Source: Maricaulis sp036231565 (lineage in GTDB: Bacteria; Pseudomonadota; Alphaproteobacteria; Caulobacterales; Maricaulaceae). From it: 64,000 nt of DNA. Every line of letters starts with the position of its first letter. Position 1 is the first letter of the stretch. Positions 7,319 to 15,243 of this stretch are shown here, piece after piece. Below the pieces are notes generated by a model. That model did no database searches. It saw only the letters and a program-made list of their open reading frames with translations, and was not told where the DNA came from. Made by a program: the position numbers and the translations under genes. Location of the stretch: assembly GCA_036231565.1 (NCBI GenBank), contig JAZAHA010000024.1, forward strand, positions 62,001-126,000, written 5' to 3'.

Positions 7319-8683
7319 ATGAGCGCGGACGGGCCGGAAACCAAGCGGGAGAAGCTGCCGCTCTCACAGCTGATCGCCTATTGCAGCCTGACCTTCCCCG
7401 TTGTGGCCGTGGGCATGCCGGTGACCACCTTCCTGCCGCCGCTCTATGCCGGCGCAGGCGGCCTCGGGCTTGCAGCCATTGGCATCATATTCATGATCGC
7501 GCGCGTCTGGGACGTGGTCTCCGATCCGATTGTCGGAGTGCTGGTCGACCGGTATCACTGGCGCCGCGGCCCCCGAAAGACCTGGGTCGCCGTCAGCCTT
7601 CCCCTCCTGTGTATCACGGCCCTCTTTCTCTACATGCCGGGGCGCGGCGACCAGGCGAGTTCGGTGATCCTCCTCGCACAGCTCCTGCTTCTCTATACCG
7701 GCTGGACCTTCCTGCAGACCGCGCATCAGGCCTGGGGCGCCGATCTCGCGCCGGACTATGACGAACGGTCGAGACTGTTCGGTGTGCGTGAGGTGGTGAA
7801 TGTCTTCGGGTCGGTCTTCATTCTCGCCCTGCCGGCCATTGTCGGGCTCTGGATGCCGGTCGACGAGTTCACCGAAGTCGCCATCATGGGCTGGTTCCTG
7901 ATCATCATGCTGCCCATCACGATCCTGATCGCCTTCACGCGGGTGCCGGACAGGCTGAAGGCCAAATCCGGTCCGAAGGCCCGGACCGCCGACCTGCAGG
8001 ATATCGCGTCGAGCTTGCGGGACCGCACGCTCTGGCGTGTCCTGCTGGTCGAGATCGCGACCGGCGTCGGCGTCGGCATCACTTCGGCGACCTTCGTTTT
8101 CGTGGCGCGCGGCGTTCTCGGCTTCCAGGGGGCGGTGAGCACGATCCTGCTTGTCTACTTCCTGGCCTCGATCGCGGGCATCCCGATCTGGCTGTGGTTC
8201 AGCCGGCGGTTTGAAAAACACTCTGCCCTGCAGATCGCCTGCGCATTCTCGCTGATCGGGAATATCGTCCAGATTCCCGTCATCCTCTCCGGCTCGCAGA
8301 CGCTGTTCATCGTCATGGTGGCAGTCATGGGGCTGGGCTTCGGAGCGCCGCAAGCCCTCCTGCGCTCCATGATGGCCGACCAGGTGGACCGGGAAGAGGT
8401 GCGGTCAGGGACCAACAAGGCGGGCTTCTACTTCGCCTTCATGGGCACGTCCTACAAGCTGGGCCAGGCGGCCGCTGTCGCGATCGCTTTCCTGCTGCTT
8501 GCGCTGATCGGCTTCGATCCGGAACAGCCGGGCGATCCGGAGCATCATCTCGGACTGATCGCCGTCAACACGATCACGCCGGCCCTGATCTTCGCTCTCT
8601 GCATCGGTCTGCTCCACAACTACCCCCTGACGCGCGCCCGCCATGCCGGCGACCAGGCCGTGCTGCGTGCGAGAGGGGGATGA
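7319..8683 (+). CDS. GPH-type (MFS_2) sugar/organic-acid:cation symporter
   Basis: A 454-residue, about 12-segment membrane carrier of the glycoside-pentoside-hexuronide:cation symporter family. Typical family runs are visible: ARVWDVVSDPIVGVLVDR near residue 60, WRRGPRKTW just after it, and QTAHQAWGADLAPDYDERSR near 140 with the conserved Asp/Glu/Arg. The central loop holds the charged linker (FTRVPDRLKAKSG). I chose the ATG at 7319, with GGGGCG 6-11 bases upstream, rather than the GTG at 7268. A 14-bp operator copy lies upstream. It probably imports the substrate of the neighbouring catabolic enzymes; the substrate itself is unknown. Confidence 0.85.
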   Translation: MSADGPETKREKLPLSQLIAYCSLTFPVVAVGMPVTTFLPPLYAGAGGLGLAAIGIIFMIARVWDVVSDPIVGVLVDRYHWRRGPRKTWVAVSLPLLCITALFLYMPGRGDQASSVILLAQLLLLYTGWTFLQTAHQAWGADLAPDYDERSRLFGVREVVNVFGSVFILALPAIVGLWMPVDEFTEVAIMGWFLIIMLPITILIAFTRVPDRLKAKSGPKARTADLQDIASSLRDRTLWRVLLVEIATGVGVGITSATFVFVARGVLGFQGAVSTILLVYFLASIAGIPIWLWFSRRFEKHSALQIACAFSLIGNIVQIPVILSGSQTLFIVMVAVMGLGFGAPQALLRSMMADQVDREEVRSGTNKAGFYFAFMGTSYKLGQAAAVAIAFLLLALIGFDPEQPGDPEHHLGLIAVNTITPALIFALCIGLLHNYPLTRARHAGDQAVLRARGG

Positions 8684-8826
8684 CGGGCTCTCCGCTGTGC
8701 CGGCGTCAGATAGAATTCTCTTCATTCTGCGTGACTTTGCCTTCCCGCTGTAAAGGGCGAATGTTCCCGGAGCTCCAGGAAAGGGCCGTAAACTCGCTGT
8801 CGCTCAGGACAGTGCGTTGTGTTCGC

Positions 8827-8855
8827 AACGCCGCGCATGATGGCTGCGTTTTTTT
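8827..8855 (+). terminator. Possible Rho-independent terminator
   Basis: AACGC (8827-8831) can pair with GCGTT (8846-8850), and a run of seven T follows at 8849-8855. The stem is short and the site is about 145 bases beyond the carrier stop. It would separate the carrier unit from the metal-efflux promoter just downstream. Confidence 0.35.
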
Positions 8856-8856
8856 C

Positions 8857-8887
8857 TTGAAGCTCTAGTGGCTAGAGCATCTAGCGT
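8857..8887 (+). promoter_or_regulatory. MerR-type metal-responsive promoter with 19-bp spacer
   Basis: A -35 element TTGAAG (8857-8862) and a -10 element TAGCGT (8882-8887) are separated by 19 bases, the overlong spacing characteristic of MerR-family-activated promoters. The spacer is filled by a perfect inverted repeat, GCTCTAG (8862-8868) and CTAGAGC (8872-8878) around TGG. This resembles CadR/PbrR-type operators. It precedes the metal-efflux operon starting at 8941. No merR gene adjoins it, so the regulator must be encoded elsewhere. Confidence 0.75.
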
Positions 8888-8940
8888 GAATGCTCCCCTG
8901 ACCGGGAAGCCCGGGCCCTTGCCGTTCCGTTGTACCGGAG

Positions 8941-9261
8941 ATGTTGGTGCTGAGCGCGATACGCACATTGCTGGCCGTTCTGACCATCCTGTCCTTCTCG
9001 GGCGAGGTGATGGAGGCGGCTGTGCCGCAGCATGATCATCATCTCGATCACGAAGATATCGCCGGCGGTGGTCCGGGTGACGGCGACCACCGGCACGCCC
9101 AGCACCCCGTTCACGCATGCGGCGTTTGTCATCACGTCATTCCCGCCCATACCGGCGCGCCGGCATGGGCGGCTAGCGCAGTGCGGCCGGCCTTTCGCCT
9201 GTCTCATGAACGCGGTGCCGGCCGGGCTCTCGCGCCGCCACTCCAGCCTCCGATTGCCTGA
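8941..9261 (+). CDS. Small secreted or membrane-anchored His-rich protein, first gene of the efflux operon
   Basis: A 106-residue frame starts with a hydrophobic signal-like segment (LVLSAIRTLLAVLTILSFSG). A histidine-rich stretch follows (VPQHDHHLDHEDI, DGDHRHAQHPVHACGVCHH) that ends in a CxxC-H motif. Small His/Cys-rich exported proteins often precede CzcCBA-type operons and are thought to bind or buffer metal in the periplasm. The start is uncertain: ATG 8941 abuts its GGAG, so the in-frame GTG at 8947, six bases after GGAG, may be the real one. It is 49 bases upstream of the CzcC-like gene and behind the MerR-type promoter. Confidence 0.65.
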   Translation: MLVLSAIRTLLAVLTILSFSGEVMEAAVPQHDHHLDHEDIAGGGPGDGDHRHAQHPVHACGVCHHVIPAHTGAPAWAASAVRPAFRLSHERGAGRALAPPLQPPIA

Positions 9262-9310
9262 AAAGAACGCTCGAAACTCTCGTTCTCATCAGACAAATCG
9301 GAAACGCTCA

Positions 9311-10621
9311 ATGTATTCAGACAAACCCTCCCGGCCGATCTGGCCGGCCCGGGGGCTTGCAGGCTTTGCCTGCAGTGCCCTCCTCGCGACCGCAGCACCG
9401 TCACAGCCGGTTTCGCAGGATGCTCCGCTCGAACTCCCGACTGTGTTGCAGCGCGTTGTTCAATCCCATCCGCGACTGTCTGCAGGGCACGCCGAACTGA
9501 CGGCACGGCGCAGCGAGGCCATACAGGCAGGATTATGGGACAACCCCTCTGCCGGAGCCGAAATCGAGGATTTCGGTGGTGATCGCAGCAATATCGGCGA
9601 CGGAGATCTGACGGTCTCCCTGCGCCAGATCATCCCGCTGGGCGGCGACCGCCGCCGCGCTCGCCGGGCAGCTGAAGCCTGGGCCGATGTCGGGGCCGCA
9701 CAGCTGGATGCGGAGACGGCCGGCCTCCTCAGTGAGGTCGCTACGGCGTTCGTGGATGCGCGTGCTGCCCAGGAAATTGCCCGCCTCAGGGCGGAGCTCC
9801 GGGATCTCGCGGAAACCGCGGCTGGAGCCATACGCCAGCGGGTCAGGGCCGGCCGTGCTTCGCCGATCGATCTAGACCGCGCCGACATTCTCGCGGTTAC
9901 GGCTGGAATGGACGCGGCCTCTGCGCTGACAGAGGCCCGGCGTGCCGGCCTTGCGCTGGCCGCAGCCTGGGGCGGCACACAGGCGGAAGCCCTTTCACAG
10001 CCGCCGGTGCTTTTGACGCGTCCGCATGCTGAAAGGTCGACGCCCGACGGGATGATGCGGCACAATCTGGACCTCGCGGTCGCGCGCCAGATTTCGCGGG
10101 CGCGTGGCGAGGAGATTGCCCGGGAAAGGGCCGCGGCCATTCCGGACATCACCGTCGGCGCCGGAATCCGGCGCTATGGCGGCGGCAACGAGACCGCCTA
10201 TCTCGCAACGGTCGAAATGCCGATACCGGTGATTGACCGCAACCGGGCGCGCATCTCAGCGGCCGCTGCACGCGAGACCGGGGCCCGGCTCGAAGAGGAG
10301 GCGCTGCGCCGGCAATTGCTGGCGCGCCATGCAGCGGCGATCCGCGGGTGGAATGATGCGTGGCAGCGTGATGCCGCGCTGAGCGAGCGGGTGCTGCCGG
10401 CTGCGCAGAACGCCTATGCGCGCGCCAGCCTCGCCTATCGCGAGGGCGCGCTGCAGCTCCTCGACCTGCTGGACGTCCAGCGCACCTATTTCGATACACG
10501 CATCCAGGCGATCGAGGCCCGGGCGGAGCTTGCCCGCGCGGCCATTGAGCTCGACGTGCTCTACGGCGCCCCGCGTCTTGGCCAACTCGCTGCCGTGACC
10601 GGCCCGGGAGCGGATCAATGA
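9311..10621 (+). CDS. CzcC/CusC-like outer-membrane factor (TolC family)
   Basis: This 436-residue protein has an N-terminal export signal (residues about 10-35) and two TolC-type repeats. Long amphipathic helices rich in Ala/Arg/Glu (GDRRRARRAAEAW, ARAELARAAIELDVLYG) would form the periplasmic tunnel, as in outer-membrane efflux proteins. It would complete a tripartite metal exporter with the two downstream genes. Its TGA overlaps the next ATG in ATGA (10618-10621), so translation is coupled. I chose the ATG at 9311, where the signal peptide begins. Substrate metal is not evident from this subunit. Confidence 0.87.
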   Translation: MYSDKPSRPIWPARGLAGFACSALLATAAPSQPVSQDAPLELPTVLQRVVQSHPRLSAGHAELTARRSEAIQAGLWDNPSAGAEIEDFGGDRSNIGDGDLTVSLRQIIPLGGDRRRARRAAEAWADVGAAQLDAETAGLLSEVATAFVDARAAQEIARLRAELRDLAETAAGAIRQRVRAGRASPIDLDRADILAVTAGMDAASALTEARRAGLALAAAWGGTQAEALSQPPVLLTRPHAERSTPDGMMRHNLDLAVARQISRARGEEIARERAAAIPDITVGAGIRRYGGGNETAYLATVEMPIPVIDRNRARISAAAARETGARLEEEALRRQLLARHAAAIRGWNDAWQRDAALSERVLPAAQNAYARASLAYREGALQLLDLLDVQRTYFDTRIQAIEARAELARAAIELDVLYGAPRLGQLAAVTGPGADQ

Positions 10622-11832
10622 GATTTCCATATACCAAACCGCTTTCGGCCGCCCTGTCGGCGTTCATGATCCTGTCGGCGTGTTCGCAGCCAGGGGCGCC
10701 GGCGCCGTCTGGCGACGCTGCCGTCGCGCACTCGGCGCCTGCCGGGGCAGGACATTCCGGTGAAGCGGAACACCTGCCCTTCACAAGACGCCAGGTCGAA
10801 CTGTTGGGAATCCGGCTCGAACAGGTCGGAACGGGCCCGGTGGTTCACGAGATCGAGCTTCCAGCCGAGGTGCGCTTCGACCAGACACGCCTGGCGCATG
10901 TTTCACCACGCGTGTCGGGCATCATCCGCGCGGTGGATGTTTCCGAGGGCGATGTCGTGGCAGCCGGCGACCGCCTCGCCATTCTGGACAGCCGCGCCCT
11001 GGCGGATGCCAAATCGGTCTATCTGTCGGCGCGGGCACGCTTGGACCTGGCCCGCGCCCGCTTTGACCGGGAAAACCGGCTGTGGGAACAGCGGATTTCC
11101 GCAGAGCAGGATTTTCTCGATGCGCGCGAAGCCTTTGAGGAAGTCCGCATCGAGGTTCGCAGCGCCCGCCAGCAGCTCGATGCCTTGGGGGTGGGGGAAG
11201 CCGAACGTGATGCCCTCATCGCCGAAACCGGCGCTCCGCTCACCCGCTATACGCTGTCCGCGCCGATCTCGGGAACCGTGATCGAGCGGCACGCAGTGCT
11301 GGGCGAAGTGATCGAGGAAGGCGCTCAGCCTCCGGCCTTCATCATCGCCGACACGTCCACACTCTGGGTCGATGCGGCCATCTATGGCGCTGATCTTGAC
11401 CGCCTCCAGGCGGGCAGTGCTGTGCGTATAGATGCCGGCGACGGCGGATCCGCGATCGTCAGCGAGATCGCTTTCATCAGTCCCCAGCTTGGCGAGAGCA
11501 CCCGGACCGGACGGGCCAGGATCGTTCTGGACGATGCGGGCGGGCGGCTGCGCCCGGGGATGTTTGTCTCTGTGTATGCCCAGGCCGACGATGCAGGGGC
11601 GACTGTGCGGGTTCCGGCCAGTGCTCTGCAGTCCGTCGACGGCGACGATGTTGTCTTTGTTCGCACCGATGCGGGTTTTGAGGTTCGCCCGGTCCGCACT
11701 GGCCGCCGCTCGGAACGGTTCGCCGAGATTCTGACCGGCGTCGAGCCGGGGGAGACGATAGCGGTCACCGGCACTTTCACCCTGAAATCGGAACTGCAGA
11801 AGGGGGAGTTCGAAGATGGACACGCCCACTAG
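10618..11832 (+). CDS. CzcB/CusB-like periplasmic adaptor lipoprotein
   Basis: The 404-residue membrane-fusion protein begins with a lipoprotein signal ending in the lipobox LSAC near residue 21. A lipoyl/barrel-sandwich half-motif (HVSPRVSGIIRAVDVSEGDVV), a coiled-coil hairpin (about 125-185) and a second half-motif (YTLSAPISGTVIERHAVLGE) follow. The mature N-terminus is His/Ala-rich (HSAPAGAGHSGEAEHLPF), fitting metal handling. It links the outer-membrane tunnel to the RND pump. It overlaps the upstream gene by 4 bases and the downstream gene by 17, so the three subunits are tightly coupled. Confidence 0.88.
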   Translation: MRFPYTKPLSAALSAFMILSACSQPGAPAPSGDAAVAHSAPAGAGHSGEAEHLPFTRRQVELLGIRLEQVGTGPVVHEIELPAEVRFDQTRLAHVSPRVSGIIRAVDVSEGDVVAAGDRLAILDSRALADAKSVYLSARARLDLARARFDRENRLWEQRISAEQDFLDAREAFEEVRIEVRSARQQLDALGVGEAERDALIAETGAPLTRYTLSAPISGTVIERHAVLGEVIEEGAQPPAFIIADTSTLWVDAAIYGADLDRLQAGSAVRIDAGDGGSAIVSEIAFISPQLGESTRTGRARIVLDDAGGRLRPGMFVSVYAQADDAGATVRVPASALQSVDGDDVVFVRTDAGFEVRPVRTGRRSERFAEILTGVEPGETIAVTGTFTLKSELQKGEFEDGHAH

Positions 11833-14800
11833 CACACCCGGCGCAGCAGAGCGCCTGCTCCACCGTATCGCCGGTGGGCGCCTTCTGGCAGCCCTCGGCT
11901 TTTTTGCCCTTGTCGTAGCAGGGGGTATCACCTTCCGGTCCATGCCGGTCGATGCCTTTCCGGACGTGACGCCCACTCTCGTACAGGTTTTTACCGAAAC
12001 AGAGGGGCTCGCGCCCGAGGAGGTGGAGCGCTACGTCACCTTCCCGGTCGAGACCGCCATGAACGGTCTGCCGCGACTTACCGAAGTCCGCTCGACATCG
12101 AATTTCGGCCTTTCGGTCGTGAACGTCTATTTCGAGGACGGGACGGACATCTACCGCGCCCGTCAGCTCGTAGGCGAGCGCCTCCAGCTGGCTCGGGAGG
12201 AAATCCCCGGGGGCTTCGGCGAGCCCGCGATGGGGCCGATCACCACCGGTCTTGGCCAGATCCTGTTCTATTTCCTGGAGAGCACAGAAACCGGGGCGGA
12301 CGGTATCGCCCTGCGTACACTCCAGGACTGGCAGATCAAGTTCGATCTGCAAACGGTCCGGGGCGTCACGGAAGTGCTGTCCCTGGGCGGTTTCGAACGG
12401 CAATACCAGATCAATGTGCGGCCCGATGCACTGCTGCGCTATGATCTGTCTGTCGGGGATGTGGTCGCTGCGGTCGAGGCCAACAACGCCAATGCCGGCG
12501 CGCGGTTTCTGGTCGAAAACGCCGAACAATATACGGTGCGCGCGGTCGGCTTGGCCCGAGGTGAACACGATCTTGGGGACATCGTCGTCAAGGTCGTCGA
12601 TAGTGTGCCGGTTCGCGTGCGAGACGTCGCCGATATCTCGATCGGCGGGGCGCCACGGCAAGGCCTGGCAACCATGGACGGCCGGGGTGAGGTCGTTGCC
12701 GGCCTGGTTCTCAAGCTGATAGGCGCCAATACCAATGACGTGATCGGCCGTGTCCACGACCGGCTGGACCGGATCAACCAGACCCTGCCCGACGGTGTCC
12801 GCGCGGTGCCTTATTATGACCAGTCCGAACTGGTAAGGGCAGCCGTTTCAACCATGACGACGGCGCTGTGGCAGGGCGCGCTGCTGGTCGCTGTCGTCCT
12901 GTTCGCCTTCCTGCGGGGCTGGCGGCCAAGTCTGATCGTCGTGGCGGCGATCCCGTTCTCTGCGGCTTTTGCCCTGATCGCGATGCGCTTGTTCGATGTG
13001 TCGGCCAATCTGATGTCGCTGGGCGGCATCGCCATCGCCATCGGCATGATGGTCGACGGGGCCGTGGTTATCGTGGAGAACGTCAATCGGCGCCTGGCCG
13101 ATTCCGGGGCGGGGCAGAGCCGCCGCGGTGTCGTGGCGCAAGCCTGTGCCGAGGTGCTGCAGCCGCTGGTCTTTGCCATCCTGATCGTGGTGGTCGTCTT
13201 CCTGCCGATCCTCACGCTGGACGGTGTGGAGGGAAAGACTTTCAGGCCGCTGGCTTTCGCCGTCGTCTTTGCCATGGCCGGGTCGCTGGTCTTTGCCGTC
13301 CTTCTGGCGCCGGCCGCCGCCTTTTTCGGCCTGCGGCCAAGACCCGTCCGCACAGGTGGCGCGGATCTCTATAGCCGCTGGTTCGCGCCGGCCGTCGGCT
13401 TCTTCGTGGCGCGGCGCTGGGCTGCCGTCCTGCTTGCTGGTGTCATGCTGGCGGCAGGAGCCTCGATCTTTCCGCGTCTGGGTTCGGAATTTACACCGCG
13501 GATGAATGAGGGCGACCTGCTGATCCGTCTGACAATGGCCCCTTCGATCAGCCTGCCGGAGGCGCGCGAGACGGTTACCCGGTTCGAACAGGCCCTGCTT
13601 GACGACTTTCCCGAGGTCGAGCGTGTTGTGACGCGCGTCGGTCGCGGCGAGGTCGGTGCCCATGCCGATCCGGTCAACAGCGCCGAAGCTTTCGTGGCCT
13701 TGCGGCCGCGATCGGAATGGACCACGGCACGGACCCAGGAGGCCTTGCTGGCCAGCATCAGCGCACGCTTCGAGGATTTCCCCGGCGCCCGCCTCAATGT
13801 CACCCAGCCGATCGCCGCGGCGACCGACGAACTCCTCACCGGCACCAAGGCCGATCTCGCCATCAAGCTGTTCGGCGAGGACATGGCGGTGCTGGAACGG
13901 GAGGCAGCCCAGATTGCTGCCGTCATCCGCAGCCTTGACGGTTCGGCCGATGTGCAGACCGACCAGGTGACGGGGGCTCCGCAATTGCGCATCACGGTGG
14001 ACCGCGACGCGATCAGCCGCTTCGGCATCAATGTCGAGGATGTCCTGTCCGTCGTCCGCAGTGCGGTGGGCGGCGAGACAGCAGGACAGGTGTTCGAAGG
14101 CATCCGTCGTTACGACATCGTCGTTCGCTATCCCGAAGCCGACCGCGCCAATGCCGAGCGCATCGGCCGGATTATCCTCAACGGGCCCGGCGGCGAACTC
14201 ATCCCGCTAAGCCAGGTGGCGGATGTCGAACGGATCGAGGGGCCCCGCCAGGTCACCCGCGAGAACGGCCGGCGTTTCATCACCATCCAGACCAATGTCC
14301 GCGGGCGCGACATCGGGTCCTTCGTCGCCGAAGGCCAGGATGCCGTCGCGAGGCGGGTGGACCTGCCTTCGGGCTACTATATTGAATGGGGCGGCCAGTT
14401 CGAATTGCAGCAGCAGGCCAATGCCCGCTTTGCCCTGGTGATCCCGGCCACGCTCGGGATCGTGATGCTCCTCCTTCTGTTCAGCTTCGGCCGGCTGAAA
14501 AGTGCCCTTTTGATCGTGGCCAACATTCCCCTGGCCCTAGTCGGCGGTGTTGCCGCGCTCTGGCTGACCGGCCAGAATCTGTCGGTCCCGGCCTCGGTCG
14601 GCTTCATCGCCCTGTTCGGCATCGCCCTGGGCAATGGCATGGTGCTGGTCTCCTTCCTCGACCGTTTTGCGCGGACGCGCCGGGACGTGGATGCCTTCAG
14701 TATCGAGGCCGCCGTGATGCGGGCGCAGCCGGTATTGATGACGGCCACCACGACCGGGCTCGGCCTGATGCCGCTGCTCTTTGCAAGCGGGATTGGATCG

Positions 14801-14956
14801 GAGGTGCAACGTCCGCTCGCCGCTGTCGTCATGGGCGGGCTGGTGACATCGACCGTATTGACGCTGCTGGTGCTGCCGGCCGTCTACAAATGGTTTGCGC
14901 CTCGACCGGACGATCCGGCACGGAGTCAAGGCGACCGGCCCCGGAGTGGGGCCTGA
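11816..14956 (+). CDS. CzcA/CusA-like heavy-metal efflux RND pump
   Basis: A 1046-residue, 12-segment proton-driven RND antiporter with two large periplasmic loops. The transmembrane-4 motif reads GMMVDGAVVIVEN and is preceded by GGIAIAI instead of the DFG of the Zn/Co/Cd (HME1) class. At the place where CusA carries methionine 623 the local sequence is ADPVNSAEAFVAL, without Met. Metal specificity is therefore not assignable to the canonical Czc or Cus type; divalent cations are the fallback. It ends the MerR-promoter operon. A weak GC-rich hairpin (GGCTCCGG 14963-14970, CCGGAGCC 14983-14990) just after the stop may help termination. Confidence 0.88.
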   Translation: MDTPTSTPGAAERLLHRIAGGRLLAALGFFALVVAGGITFRSMPVDAFPDVTPTLVQVFTETEGLAPEEVERYVTFPVETAMNGLPRLTEVRSTSNFGLSVVNVYFEDGTDIYRARQLVGERLQLAREEIPGGFGEPAMGPITTGLGQILFYFLESTETGADGIALRTLQDWQIKFDLQTVRGVTEVLSLGGFERQYQINVRPDALLRYDLSVGDVVAAVEANNANAGARFLVENAEQYTVRAVGLARGEHDLGDIVVKVVDSVPVRVRDVADISIGGAPRQGLATMDGRGEVVAGLVLKLIGANTNDVIGRVHDRLDRINQTLPDGVRAVPYYDQSELVRAAVSTMTTALWQGALLVAVVLFAFLRGWRPSLIVVAAIPFSAAFALIAMRLFDVSANLMSLGGIAIAIGMMVDGAVVIVENVNRRLADSGAGQSRRGVVAQACAEVLQPLVFAILIVVVVFLPILTLDGVEGKTFRPLAFAVVFAMAGSLVFAVLLAPAAAFFGLRPRPVRTGGADLYSRWFAPAVGFFVARRWAAVLLAGVMLAAGASIFPRLGSEFTPRMNEGDLLIRLTMAPSISLPEARETVTRFEQALLDDFPEVERVVTRVGRGEVGAHADPVNSAEAFVALRPRSEWTTARTQEALLASISARFEDFPGARLNVTQPIAAATDELLTGTKADLAIKLFGEDMAVLEREAAQIAAVIRSLDGSADVQTDQVTGAPQLRITVDRDAISRFGINVEDVLSVVRSAVGGETAGQVFEGIRRYDIVVRYPEADRANAERIGRIILNGPGGELIPLSQVADVERIEGPRQVTRENGRRFITIQTNVRGRDIGSFVAEGQDAVARRVDLPSGYYIEWGGQFELQQQANARFALVIPATLGIVMLLLLFSFGRLKSALLIVANIPLALVGGVAALWLTGQNLSVPASVGFIALFGIALGNGMVLVSFLDRFARTRRDVDAFSIEAAVMRAQPVLMTATTTGLGLMPLLFASGIGSEVQRPLAAVVMGGLVTSTVLTLLVLPAVYKWFAPRPDDPARSQGDRPRSGA

Positions 14957-15243
14957 CGACAAGGCTCCGGGCTGCAGGCGGTCCGGAGCCGCTTCACCGG
15001 GGAGGCGGGGCTCGGCTTCCGGAGGGTGTCGCTGTCCCCGGCAACCCGCTTGGCGCGTCTCATACGAGAGAGTGGGACCAATGCGTGTTGCGGAACGAGG
15101 GGATCGGGAATCGGCGAAGCAAAGGCCAAGAGCCTTCCTTTGCCCTCATCCGGAGTGTGCATCCTGCTGACGTTTACGGGAAAGGTTGTGAAACGCCAAT
15201 CAGCCTTCTATGGAATTGCATTCAGCAAGAGAAGGGCCGCAAG

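Noticed and set aside
11816..14956. Assigning the RND pump to copper (Cus) or zinc/cobalt/cadmium (Czc)
   Set aside because: Diagnostic residues are mixed, so a metal-specific gene symbol would be overcalling.
14386..15243. Upstream extension of the 756-aa membrane protein into the RND gene
   Set aside because: The extension is an out-of-frame read of the RND pump 3' end; the hydrophobic protein starts sensibly at the ATG at 15244 with AGAAGGG upstream.
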